Notes under the pieces: generated by a model
Told to the model about the DNA's origin: nothing
The model's database searches: none
What the model saw: the letters and a program-made list of their open reading frames with translations, nothing else
Part shown: positions 26,760 to 41,700 of the stretch, in pieces
How positions within the stretch are numbered: the first letter of the stretch is position 1
How the letters are laid out: each line of letters begins with the position of its first letter
Program-made: the position numbers and the translations under genes
NCBI GenBank assembly: GCA_025642075.2
Contig: JAODUO010000064.1
Span: 518,501-582,500, forward strand
Direction: 5' to 3'
Length of the DNA stretch: 64,000 nucleotides
Origin: Ridgeia piscesae
Lineage: Eukaryota > Annelida > Polychaeta > Sabellida > Siboglinidae

Positions 26760-29700
26760 CTGCAACATAAACAGTTGACTGTCCTCATCACAGACAAGTC
26801 TTACAAAGTCAGATTTAATAGGTTATAACTGGCTAAAGCTACCAATTGCACCTGATGTAAACATCATTAAAGAAAGTGGTTTACCATACTGTACATTTTA
26901 TAATGAACTCCTGCTTGTGATTTACAATCATCTTACCCATGAGACATTCATGACTGCTCTTTGCACAAAAATACTGTAAAAATGAAAACAATGTTTCAAA
27001 ACCCACTACAGTGAGTTCACAAGACTGTTTCGTCACCTCCTGGATGAGTGACACACGGAGAGTGACACGGAGAGTGACTGAGCCACTGGATATGTGACAT
27101 AGAGAGTGACTGTGTCACTGGATGTGTGACACGGAGAGTGACTGAGCCACTGGATATGTGACATAGAGAGTGACTGAGTCGCTGGATGAGTGACACAAAC
27201 AGAGTGACTGAGTCGCTGGATGAGTGACAACAGAGGAGAACACAATGACAGACTGAGTAAGAGACTTAGTCGATTAGTGAGTGAGAGACTGGGAGAGAAA
27301 CTCTGTGACTGCAAGGCTGTGGTAGTCGGAGAATAAGAGACTCGGATTGAGTGAGACTGCGAGACTGGTGAGTGATAAACTCTGACCTTAAAAAGGGTGC
27401 TGGTGAGGTACAGACCTTAAACAGTGCGGTGGTGTGGTAGTGACCTTAAAAAGGGCGGTGGTGAGGTACAGACCTTAAACAGTGCGGTGGTGTGGTAGTG
27501 ACCTTAAAAAGGGCGGTGGTGTGGTACAGACCTTAAAAAGGGCTGTGGTGTGGTAGTGACCTTAAAAAAGGGCGGTGGTGTGGTAGTGACCTTAAAAAGG
27601 GCAGTGGTGTGGTAGTGACCTTAAAAAGGGCGGTGGGGTGGTAGTGACCTTAAAAAGGGCAGTGGTGTGGTAGTGACCTTAAAAAGTGCGGTGGTGTGGT
27701 AGTGACCTTAAAAAGGGCGGTGGTGTGGTACAGACCTTAAAAAGGGCAGTGGTGTGGTAGTGACCTTAAAAAAGGGCGGTGGTGTGGTAGTGACCTTAAA
27801 AAGGGCAGTGGTGTGGTAGTGACCTTAAAAAGGGCGGTGGTGTGGTAGTGACCTTAAAAAGGGCAGGGGTGTGGTATGACCTTAAAAAGGGCGGTGGTGT
27901 GGTAGTGACCTTAAAAAGGGCGGTGGTGTGGTACAGACCTTAAAAAGGGCAGTGGTGTGGTAGTAACCTTAAAAAAGGGCGGTGGTGTGGTAGTGACCTT
28001 AAAGAGGGCGGTGGTGTGGTAGTGACCTTAAAAAAGGGCGGTGGTGTGGTAGTGACCTTAAAGAGGGCGGTGGTGTGGTAGTGACCTTAAAAAAGGGCGG
28101 TGGTGTGGTAGTGACCTTAAAGAGGGCAGTGGTGTGGTATAGACCTTAAAAAGGGCGGTGGTGTGGTTGTGACCTTAAAAAGGGCGGTGGTGTGGTACAG
28201 ACCTTAAAAAGGGCAGTGGTGTGGTACTGACCTTAAAGAGGGCGGTGGTGTGGTACTGACCTTAAAGAGGGTGGTGGTGTGGTACTGACCTTTAAGAGGG
28301 CAGTGGTGGTACTGACCTTAAAGAGGGCGATGGTGTGGTACTGACCTTAAAGAGGGCGCTGGTGTGGTACTGTCCTTAAAGAGGGCGGTGGTGTGGTACT
28401 GACCTTTAAGAGGGCAGTGGTGGTACTGACCTTAAAGAGGGCGATGGTGTGGTACTGTCCTTAAAGAGGGCGATGGTGTGGTACTGACCTTAAAGAGGGC
28501 GCTGGTGTGGTACTGTCCTTAAAGAGGGCGGTGGTGTGGTACTGACCTTAAAGAGGGCGGTGGTGTGGTAGACGGAGGTTGTCTCACACATCTCGCGGAT
28601 GGAGTGCATGCTGAGCTGGGCGGCCCCCAGGTCTATGGTGGGGATGCCCAGGTTGGCTGACATGATGGGGCCAATGGTAGAGCCACACGGAGAGTCGTTC
28701 TTCACCACAAAGTCCTGCACAGAGATAGTGTTAACAGTAAGAACCAACTGACTGAGTATAATATATATACATATTATGTGTGGCGGGCCCGCAAACATGT
28801 CGTAAAGGTTTTTTTGGGTCATATGGTTCATTTCTACGTTTCACTACGATGTTTTTGTTAACATACTTATAATAAGTTCACCAAGTAGTTTTCTGATTAT
28901 CCAAGTGTAAGTTGCATGTTTTTGTGTTTTTGTAACTGCGAAGTTCGTTCTACGTGGTAACATTAAAACATTAAACTTGCACTATTTTGCAAACACTTAC
29001 AACATAAGACAGAAGTTTCCATGCCCAAAGGTTGCATACCGTTTGAAAGCTATTTTCAGCACGCAGTTCCCAAGCAGCAACGTGCATGAATACATTGTGA
29101 GATTTGAGTTCGCAGCATGGTTAATAGATTTTTATTTGTAATTTGCATTTGAGTTGTTTTAATAGTTCGATTAGTTTTTAGTTTAGTTTCATGTTGCTGT
29201 AGTTTGTGTCTACATATTTCTTAACTGTTTAATGTGTTATAGGAGTGAAATTTGTTGGAAACACATACTTTGAGGCAAATTTCATTGTGTTTACATTCTT
29301 TGAAAATTCCAAGATGGCGGCACCCATGGATGGATCAAAGCCGAAAGATATCGCTCGCTGTCTGAACGCATTGGCGTTGATGAATATGCAGAATATTGCC
29401 AGTGCCGACATCAACAGTGACTTTGTGAATGATTACCTCATCACATGACCAATCGGCAACGATGTGAGTGATTCTGACTTGTCAGAGCTAACCACATATA
29501 CGTGGAAGAGTTTGCTACTTCTTGCGTGTTGATTATTAATGTACATTTCTGCTAACAAACATTTATTACATTTTGACCAGTGCCCTCTTTAAACTATTGT
29601 AACTGAGAATAACCATAAGATTTGAATAATTTAGTATTCCAAACAAAGATATTCATCTACATTTAGTTCATGGTAATAGCACTGGACATTTTATTATAGT

Positions 29701-32700
29701 GCAGTAAAATATTATTTTGGTAGGGCTTATAATTTCAAACTCTACAAGTCTGTTTCTCCTGCAATCAAGTTTGACTGGTGTCCTGTTTAATTTCATGTGA
29801 CTTTAAAAATACGCATCAGAATTTGATAATGTTTTCAATATAATGAAACTAACAAGCTACATTTGCCTCACAGGAAGTTATAAGGTAATTGCAACAGTTA
29901 CTGTGTTATGCCATCATAAAGTGTGGTTTTGAAGTGAATAATTAATTTCAACTTTAAAACTAATTTTCTCCTTAAGTAATTTGTGACAGGAGCCCTCTTT
30001 AAATTCCTGTAACTGTGCTATTAGTGGGAATATTTGAATACAGTAAACAGTACAGGATATGTAAATAGTGTCCCTTGCCATTTCTTAAATAGAAATTCAT
30101 ATGTTTTGTCAATGTGACTGGTTTTCCTATGCCATCACACATACAGTGTCTAAGGAGCACCAAGCTTTTTTTTTACAAACTTTAGCCTTTCTGGCCATTT
30201 CACCTATCACTATTGTGGTTGCTATGGTTACTAACCTGGAGAGGAACTTCGGCCTTCCTTGCAACTTCACGTATCACTACGGTGGTTGCTGCAGTTGTTG
30301 CATAGCGCTGGTTGGCATTGATCTTGATGACAACACCCTGCAAGCAACAACAATGTCACAAACCAACTGTTCTCTGGACTGAAACCACAAAGGCTAGTGG
30401 CTGGCACACCACACCTGCATTCAAACAAAACCTGGACCAGGTACGCCAGGTACTTTTAGTGTAAAAATCTGGCTCACAACATTGGGGCTATAGATCCCTC
30501 GTGATTCGTAGGTTGCATTAAAGACTTAAAGTCAGTCGTATCTATTTGGGACGTTAGCAAACAACTGGCAGTGACCACCCTCAGTACAGGTCAGTTTGGG
30601 GATAGCGTCCCAAAATAGGCTGACTAGTTGACAGCAACTCACAATAAATACATCTGAATGACTATTTCTTTGAAATCATCAAAATGAAAGACAACACAAA
30701 ACCATGCAGTGCATTTCTTTGATCGAGTCATTTATACATCTTACTTGTGATGATGACAATGAAAACATTACTTAGGCATTTATTCTTAATCATGCATTAA
30801 ACTTTGTTGTGTTCCACTATCAGTGAAAATAGTCGAGATTTTGCACATGCAGTGTATAGTATTTGCATAAAAACTGTATTGAGACTTCATTTCCTGTGAA
30901 TTTTTCCTCAACCACAATTGCGACTATATTTCCATAATTTATGTTCTTGTAATTTTATATCTGCTCATTAACATTATACTGCCCAATGAATGTATACATC
31001 AAATGACACTGCCCAATGAATGTATACATCAAATGACACTGCCCAATGAATGTATACATCAAATGACACTGCCCAATGAATGTATACATCAAATGACACT
31101 GCCCAATGAATGTATACATCAAATGACACTGCCCAATGAATGTATACATCAAATGACACTACCCAATGACTGTACATCAAATGACATTACCCAGTGACTG
31201 TGTACATCAAATGACACTGCCCAATGACTGTATACATCAAATGACACTGCCCAGTGACTGTGTACATCAAATGACACAGCCCAGTGACTATGTACATCAA
31301 ATGACACTGCCCAGTGACTGTGTACATCAAATGACACTGCCCAGTGACTGTGTACATCAAATGACACTGCCCAGTGACTGTGTACATCAAATGACACTGC
31401 CCAGTGACTGTGTACATCAAATGACACTGCCCAGTGACTCTGTACATAAAATGACACTGCCCAGTGACTGTGTACATAAAATGACACTGCCCAGTGACTG
31501 TGTACATAAAATGACACTGCCCAGTGACTGTGTACATCAAATGACACTGCCCAGTGAGTGTACATCAAATGACACTGCCCAGTGACTGTGTACAACAAAT
31601 GACACTGCCCAGTGACTGTGTACAACAAATGACACTGCCCAATGACTGTGTACAACAAATGACACTGCCCAATGACTGGGTACAACAAATGACACTGCCC
31701 AGTGACTGTGTACATCAAATGACACTGCCCAGTGACTGTGTACATCAAATGACACTGCCCAGTGACTGTGTACATCAAATGACACTGCCCAGTGACTGTA
31801 CATCAAATGACACTGCCCAGTGACTGTGTACATCAAATGACACTGCCCAGTGACTGTACATCAAATGACACTGCCCAGTGACTGTGTACATCAAATGACA
31901 CTGCCCAGTGACTGTGTACATCAAATGACACTGACTCACCTTGTGGAACTCAGGCCGGTGTTTTCCCTCGTGCTTCTCACTGAAACAGTCACAACTCTCA
32001 TGACACACAGTGCAGTCACATGACACACAGTGCAGTCACATGACACACAGTGCAGTCATATGACACACAGTGCAGTCACATGACACACAGTGCAGTCACA
32101 TGACACACAGTGCAGTCACATGACACACAGTGCAGTCATATGACACACAGTGCAGTCACATGACACACAGTGCAGTCACATGACACACAGTGCAGTCACA
32201 TGACACACAGTGCAGTCACATGACACACAGTGCAGTCATATGACACACAGTGCAGTCACATGACACACAGTGCAGTCACATGACACACAGTGCAGTCATA
32301 TGACACACAGTGCAGTCACATGACACACAGTGCAGTCACATGACACACAGTGCAGTCACATGATAGTTCTGATATACATAAAGTAAAAACCCTTCATGAA
32401 CTGGCATGTTGGTAGAGCTATGTTGGTAGAGCTGTTAGTAGAGCTATGTTAGTAGAGCTCGTTTGTACCTCCTTGTTCCAAACTTGGCCGTTTTCATTCT
32501 AAGTACCTCTTTGGTGCATTTGATATACTTTGTAAACAGTTTGCTGAGAATATTTCAGCAGTATCCTTTTAATTAAGAAAGTTGGGTATGTAATACTATG
32601 TATGTGACACCTGTAGTTGTCTCACCTGTAGTTGGGGTGTGTTTGTGACACCTGTAGTTGTCTCACCTGTAGTTGGGGTGGACGGCGTGGGCCATGTCTG

Positions 32701-35700
32701 CACTGACCATGATAGACTTAGGCATGGACTCCTCAAAGGCCGTCCGAGACCCACCAGTACAGAGGCGTTTCAGGATTAGCTCCAGTAGCTTGGAGCCAGC
32801 TCCAGCTGCTGTCTGGGAGCCTGTCTGGAGCAATACAACACTGACATGACACACACAGTACTACACCTAGTCTGTCTGGAGCAACACAACATTGACACGA
32901 CACACACGGTACTACACCTAGTCTGTCTGGAGCAACACAACATTGACACGACACACACGGTACTACACCTAGTCTGTCTGGAGCAACACAACATTGACAC
33001 GACACACACGGTACTACACCTAGTCTGTCTGGAGCAATACAACACTGACACGACACACACGGCACTACACCTAGTCTGTCTGGAGCAATACAACACTGAC
33101 ACGACACACACGGCACTACACCTAGTCTGTCTGGAGCAATACAACACTGACACGACACACACGGCACTACACCTAGTCTGTCTGGAGCAACACAACACTG
33201 ACACGACACACACGGCACTACACCTAGTCTGTCTGGAGCAACACAACATTGACACGACACACACGGTACTACACCTAGTCTGTCTGGAGCAACACAACAT
33301 TGACACGACACACACGGTACTACACCTAGTCTGTCTGGAGCAACACAACATTGACACGACACACACGGTACTACACCTAGTCTGTCTGGAGCAACACAAC
33401 ACTGACACGACACACACGGCACTACACCTAGTCTGTCTGGAGCAATACAACACTGACACGACACACACGGCACTACACCTAGTCTGTCTGGAGCAACACA
33501 ACATTGACACGACACACACGGTACTACACCTAGTCTGTCTGGAGCAACACAACATTGACACGACACACACGGCACTACACCTAGTCTGTCTGGAGCAACA
33601 CAACATTGACACGACACACACGGTACTACACCTAGTCTGTCTGGAGCAACACAACATTGACACGACACACACGGTACTACACCTAGTCTGTCTGGAGCAA
33701 CACAACATTGACACGACACACACGGTACTACACCTAGTCTGTCTGGAGCAATACAACACTGACACGACACACACGGCACTACACCTAGTCTGTCTGGAGC
33801 AATACAACACTGACACGACACACACGGCACTACACCTAGTCTGTCTGGAGCAACACAACATTGACACGACACACACGGTACTACACCTAGTCTGTCTGGA
33901 GCAACACAACATTGACAGACACACACGGCACTACACCTAGTCTGTCTGGAGCAACACAACATTGACACGACACACACGGCACTACACCTAGTCTGTCTGG
34001 AGCAACACAACATTGACACGACACACACGGTACTACACCTAGTCTGTCTGGAGCAACACAACATTGACACGACACACACGGTACTACACCTAGTCTGTCT
34101 GGAGCAATACAACACTGACACGACACACACGGCACTACACCTAGTCTGTCTGGAGCAACACAACACTGACACGACACACACGGTACTACACCTAGTCTGT
34201 CTGGAGCAACACAACATTGACACGACACACACGGTACTACACCTAGTCTGTCTGGAGCAACACAACATTGACACGACACACACGGTACTACACCTAGTCT
34301 GTCTGGAGCAACACAACATTGACACGACACACACGGTACTACACCTAGTCTGTCTGGAGCAACACAACATTGACACGACACACACGGTACTACACCTAGT
34401 CTGTCTGGAGCAACACAACATTGACACGACACACACGGTACTACACCTAGTCTGTCTGGAGCAACACAACATTGACACGACACACACGGTACTACACCTA
34501 GTCTGTCTGGAGCAACACAACATTGACACGACACACACGGTACTACACCTAGTCTGTCTGGAGCAACACAACATTGACACGACACACACGGTACTACACC
34601 TAGTCTGTCTGGAGCAACACAACATTGACACGACACACACGGTACTACACCTAGTCTGTCTGGAGCAACACAACGTTGACACGACACACACGGTACTACA
34701 CCTAGTCTGTCTGGAGCAACACAACGTTGACACGACACACACGGTACTACACCTAGTCTGTCTGGAGCAACACAACGTTGACACGACACACACGGTACTA
34801 CACCTAGTCTGTCTGGAGCAACACAACGTTGACACGACACACACGGTACTACACCTAGTCTGTCTGGAGCAACACAACACTGACACGACACACACGGTAC
34901 TACACCTAGTCTGTCTGGAGCAACACAACATTGACACGACACACACGGTACTACACCTAGTCTGTCTGGAGCAACACAACATTGACACGACACACACGGT
35001 ACTACACCTAGTCTGTCTGGAGCAACACAACATTGACACGACACACACGGTACTACACCTAGTCTGTCTGGAGCAACACAACATTGACACGACACACACG
35101 GTACTACACCTAGTCTGTCTGGTGCAACACAACATTGACACGACACACACGGTACTACACCTAGTCTGTCTGGTGCAACACAACACTGACACGACACACA
35201 CGGTACTACACCTAGTCTGTCTGGAGCAACACAACACTGACACGACACACACGGTACTACACCTAGTCTGTCTGGAGCAACACAACACTGACACGACACA
35301 CACGGTACTAGACCTAGTCTGTCTGGAGCAACACAACACTGACACGACACACACGGTACTAGACCTAGTCTGTCTGGAGCAACACAACACTGACACGACA
35401 CACACGGTACTACACCTAGTCTGTCTGGAGCAACACAACACTGACACGACACACACGGTACTACACCTAGTCTGTCTGGAGCAACACAACACTGACACGA
35501 CACACACGGTACTACACCTAGTCTGTCTGGAGCAACACAACATGACCACACACCGTACTACAGTCTGTCTGGAGCAACACAACATTGACACGACACACAC
35601 GGTACTACACCTAGTCTGTCTGGAGCAACACAACATTGACACGACACACACGGTACTACACCTAGTCTGTCTGGAGCAACACAACATTGACACGACACAC

Positions 35701-38700
35701 ACGGTACTACACCTAGTCTGTCTGGAGCAACACAACATTGACACGACACACACGGTACTACACCTAGTCTGTCTGGAGCAACACAACATTGACACGACAC
35801 ACACGGTACTACACCTAGTCTGTCTGGAGCAACACAACATTGACACGACACACACGGTACTACACCTAGTCTGTCTGGAGCAATACAACATTGACACGAC
35901 ACACACGGTACTACACCTAGTCTGTCTGGAGCAATACAACATTGACACGACACACACGGTACTACACCTAGTCTGTCTGGAGCAACACAACATTGACACG
36001 ACACACACGGTACTACACCTAGTCTGTCTGGAGCAACACAACACTGACACGACACACACGGTACTACACCTAGTCTGTCTGGAGCAACACAACACTGACA
36101 CGACACACACGGTACTACACCTAGTCTGTCTGGAGCAACACAACACTGACACGACACACACGGTACTACACCTAGTCTGTCTGGAGCAACACAACATTGA
36201 CACGACACACACGGTACTACACCTAGTCTGTCTGGAGCAACACAACATTGACACGACACACACGGTACTACACCTAGTCTGTCTGGAGCAATACAACATT
36301 GACACGACACACACGGTACTACACCTAGTCTGTCTGGAGCAATACAACATTGACACGACACACACGGTACTACACCTAGTCTGTCTGGAGCAATACAACA
36401 TTGACACGACACACACGGTACTACACCTAGTCTGTCTGGAGCAACACAACACTGACACGACACACACGGTACTACACCTAGTCTGTCTGGAGCAACACAA
36501 CATTGACACGACACACACGGTACTACACCTAGTCTGTCTGGAGCAACACAACATTGACACGACACACACGGTACTACACCTAGTCTGTCTGGAGCAACAC
36601 AACATTGACATGACACACACGGTACTACACCTAGTCTGTCTGGAGCAACACAACATTGACACGACACACACGGTACTACCCTAGTCTGTCTGGAGCAACA
36701 CAACATTGACACGACACACACGGTACTACACCTAGTCTGTCTGGAGCAACACAACATTGACACGACACACACGGTACTACACCTAGTCTGTCTGGAGCAA
36801 CACAACATTGACACGACACACACGGTACTACACCTAGTCTGTCTGGAGCAACACAACATTGACACGACACACACGGTACTACACCTAGTCTGTCTGGAGC
36901 AACACAACATTGACACGACACACACGGTACTACACCTAGTCTGTCTGGAGCAATACAACATTGACATGACACACACGGTACTACACCTAGTCTGTCTGGA
37001 GCAACACAACACTGACACGACACACACGGTACTACACCTAGTCTGTCTGGAGCAACACAACATTGACACGACACACACGGTACTACACCTAGTCTGTCTG
37101 GAGCAACACAACATTGACACGACACACACGGTACTACACCTAGTCTGTCTGGAGCAACACAACATTGACACGACACACACGGTACTACACCTAGTCTGTC
37201 TGGAGCAACACAACATTGACACGACACACACGGTACTACACCTAGTCTGTCGGGAGCAACACAACATTGACAGACACACACGGTACTACACCTAGTCTGT
37301 CTGGAGCAACACAACACTGACACGACACACCGGTACTACACCTAGTCTGTCTGGAGCAACACAACACTGACACGACACACACGGTACTACACCTAGTCTG
37401 TCTGGAGCAACACAACATTGACACGACACACACGGTACTACACCTAGTCTGTCTGGAGCAACACAACATTGACACGACACACACGGTACTACACCTAGTC
37501 TGTCTGGAGCAACACAACATTGACACGACACACACGGTACTACACCTAGTCTGTCTGGAGCAAACAACATTGACACGACACACACGGTACTACACCTAGT
37601 CTGTCTGGAGCAACACAACATTGACACGACACACACGGTACTACACCTAGTCTGTCTGGAGCAACACAACATTGACACGACACACACGGTACTACACCTA
37701 GTCTGTCTGGAGCAACACAACATTGACATGACACACACGGTACTACACCTAGTCTGTCTGGAGCAACACAACATTGACACGACACACACGGTACTACACC
37801 TAGTCTGTCTGGAGCAACACAACACTGACATGACACACACGGTACTACACCTAGTCTGTCTGGAGCAACACAACATTGACACGACACACACGGTACTACA
37901 CCTAGTCTGTCTGGAGCAACACAACATTGACACGACACACACGGTACTAGATGTAGCACTCAACAGTAGAACTCTGCACTTGGTCATAAAGTAGTACTAC
38001 ACAGAAAATTCTGTTCCAGATTAATACAGTTCTACGATATAAGCTATCTAGGCACTTTGTCAACTGAGTGGATTAAATATTAACTAAAAACAGAAAATTT
38101 ACATTTTATAGCTTTATTGACATATTATGTGAAGTTTGTTATTACATGAAACTGAGCAATTTTTCCAAACACAAATTATATCAAATGTTCCCAACTGAGC
38201 AATGTACTTTGGATTTACTGCAGAACATATGCGTCAAATCACTTCCGTCTAATGTCCACTAGATCCTATAACTTAAGAACCAAAACACGATGAGGACATA
38301 ATAATAGGGAGGTTGCTTTTCTTCTGATGATTAGTGATAGGTTATTCCATGAATCTTAGGTATCTAAGGTGCAATCTGTCCTGATAAAAAAAATTACCAA
38401 ACCCTCATATATACATATATACAAACATAAACACACTGGCTAAACTGTAATGAGATTGTGTGACAGACGGTACCTCTTCGTTGTCAAAGAGTGCAATCAT
38501 GCGGACATGAGGTTCACTGTCCAGAGAGTCGGTCTCACTGCATGCTCGAGTCAGACCCTGAAATGAGGTGGACACTTTACGAGTCAAAGAGCGATTTATT
38601 TGTTTCACTTTTGTTAAGTGAAATAATTTTTGAAATTCTTTGAAACTTGTATATTAATATGCTTGTCAATTAATATGTGAAGACGAAGTATGTTCCTTGT

Positions 38701-41700
38701 GAATTCATGTCACTAAACCTGCTCAAAAACAGTAACTGGTATGTCACAAAAAATCATCCTGTCAGATGTCAGTAATTTGTGTCACAAAAAAATCATTCTG
38801 CCAGATGGTAGTGACACCTGGGGACCAACTGCTGTGTGTGTCGTCAGCCTTACTGCACGGAGGACCAAGTTTACTTTACCGTAAATTGTAATTTAATAAT
38901 TTTTTATATCACCACAAATATAATAATCTTATCTACTAATTTGTCACTGGATTTACATTCTGAGTTATTGCCGCTTGAATATAATAAATGTGTATATCAC
39001 AGGACCAAATGGCAATGTTTCAAAATCTAAAAGTAATTATTATTATCTTCACTGTGACATTAACCACATTAAAACCCATTGCAAGTTTTGTGAAGCTCCC
39101 AGCCTTGCTCTAGACTGCTGCAGGGGCAGACAGTGTCACCTCAATCGCGCAGAAACAGCTGTGGAGGTTGTCAAGTCTCGGGGCAAACACAAACTCCTCG
39201 TACACACCTCCCAGTGTCTGAAACATAAACACAATCCCTCGTACACACCTCACTAAATCTGAAACACAAACTACAGAGTAGCATAAGACTTACCACATGA
39301 CTGTAGTGCAATTCAAGACTTACCGTAGGATAGCATCAAAGTAGCACAATATGCACACAAGAGTAGCACACAACATACCAAAGGACAGCCTTGGAGTAGC
39401 GTAGAACTTACCTCAGGGCAGAGACCTTAGAGTAGTGTAGAACTTACCTCAGGGCAGAGACCTTAGAGTAGTGTAGAACTTACCTCAGGGCAGAGACCTT
39501 AGAGTAGTGTAGAACTTACCTCAGGGCAGAGACCTTAGAGTAGTGTAGAACTTACCTCAGGGCAGAGACCTTAGAGTAGTGTAGAACTTACCTCAGGGCA
39601 GAGACCTTAGAGTAGTGTAGAACTTACCCCAGGGCAGAGACCTTAGAGTAGTGTAGAACTTACCTCAGGGCAGAGACCTTAGAGTAGTGTAGAACTTACC
39701 TCAGGGCAGAGACCTTAGAGTAGTGTAGAACTTACCTCAGGGCAGAGACCTTAGAGTAGGTAGAACTTACCTCAGGGCAAAAAGACCTTAGAGTAGCGTA
39801 GAACTTACCCCAGGGCAGAACCTTAGAGTAGCGTAGAACTTACCCCAGGGCAGAGACCTTAGAGTAGCGTAGAACTTACCCCAGGGCAGAGACCTTAGAG
39901 TAGCGTAGAACTTACCCCAGGGCAGAGACCTTAGAGTAGCGTAGAACTTACCCCAGGGCAGAGACCTTAGAGTAGCGTAGAACTTACCCCAGGGCAGAGA
40001 CCTTAGAGTAGCGTAGAACTTACCCCAGGGCAGAGACCTTAGAGTAGCGTAGAACTTACCCCAGGGCAGAGACCTTAGAGTAGCGTAGAACTTACCCCAG
40101 GGCAGAGACCTTAGAGTAGCGTAGAACTTACCCCAGGGCAGAGACCTTAGAGTAGCGTAGAACTTACCCCAGGGCAGAGACCTTAGAGTAGCGTAGAACT
40201 TACCCCAGGGCAGAGACCTTAGAGTAGCGTAGAACTTACCCCAGGGCAGAGACCTCATAACTAGCAGCTCAAGACTGATCAATGGACAACATCCAAGTAA
40301 TGCAATACTTACACTTACCCTAGGACAACATCCAAGTAATGCAATACTTACACTTACCCTAGGACAACATCCAAGTAATGCAATACTTACACTTACCCTA
40401 GGACAACATCCAAGTAATGCAATACTTACACTTACCCTAGGACAACATCCAAGTAATGCAATACTTACACTTACCCTAGGACAACATCCAAGTAATGCAA
40501 TACTTACACTTACCCTAGGACAACATCCAAGTAATGCAATACTTACACTTACCCTAGGACAACATCCAAGTAATGCAATACTTACACTTACCCTAGGACA
40601 ACATCCAAGTAATGCAATACTTACACTTACCCTAGGACAACATCCAAGTAATGCAATACTTACACTTACCCTAGGACAACATCCAAGTAATGCAATACTT
40701 ACACTTACCCTAGGACAACATCCAAGTAATGCAATACTTACACTTACCCTAGGACAACATCCAAGTAATGCAATACTTACACTTACCCTAGGACAACATC
40801 CAAGTAATGCAATACTTACACTTACCCTAGGACAACATCCAAGTAATGCAATACTTACACTTACCCTAGGACAACATCAACAAGTACATGCATCATATGT
40901 ACACTTACCGCAGGACAACATCCAAGTCAATGCAATACTGTGTCAGTTCACACTAGCAACATACACAATGTAATGCAAGTCTGTCACACTGACCAGGACA
41001 ACATCCAAGTAATGCAATACTTACACTTACCCTAGGACAACATCAAGGCAGCAGAGACTGATCGTAGGACAACATCAGACAAGCTGAGACTTAACATAGG
41101 ACAGCATCAGACAAGGTGAGACTTAACATAGGACATCATTGATGTAGCATCTTACCGCAGGGACAGCATCAGAGAGAAGCAGCTCAAAGTCCAGGATCTG
41201 TGTCGGTTCAACAGCCAACTCATTACACAGCAGCTGTATGAGTGCTGGAGAGTGCTTGTCACACTGCAACAAAGACGTGTCATCAAGTGTCACACTGCAA
41301 CAAACATGTGTCATCAAGTGTCACAATGCAACAAAGACATGTCATCAAGTGTCACACTGCAACAAACATGTGTCATCAAGTGTCACACAGCAACAAACAT
41401 GTGTCATCAAGTGTCACACTGCAACAAACATGTGTCATCAAGTGACACACAGCAACAAACATGTGTCATCAAGTGTCACACTGCAACAAACATGTGTCGT
41501 CAAGTGTCACACTGCAACAAACATGTGTCGTCAAGTGTCACACTGCAACAAACATGTGTCATCAAGTGTCACACTGCAACAAACATGTGTCATCAAGTGT
41601 CACATTGCAACAAACATGTGTCGTCAAGTGTCACACTGCAACAAACATGTGTCATCAAGTGTCACACAGCAACAAACATGTGTCATCAAGTGTCACACTG

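Noticed and set aside
32733..37987. Frames of up to 1312 codons ([14 protein letters not shown] repeats, and others on both strands)
   Set aside because: Artefacts of a 51-bp unit without stops; the array is intronic to DNPEP.
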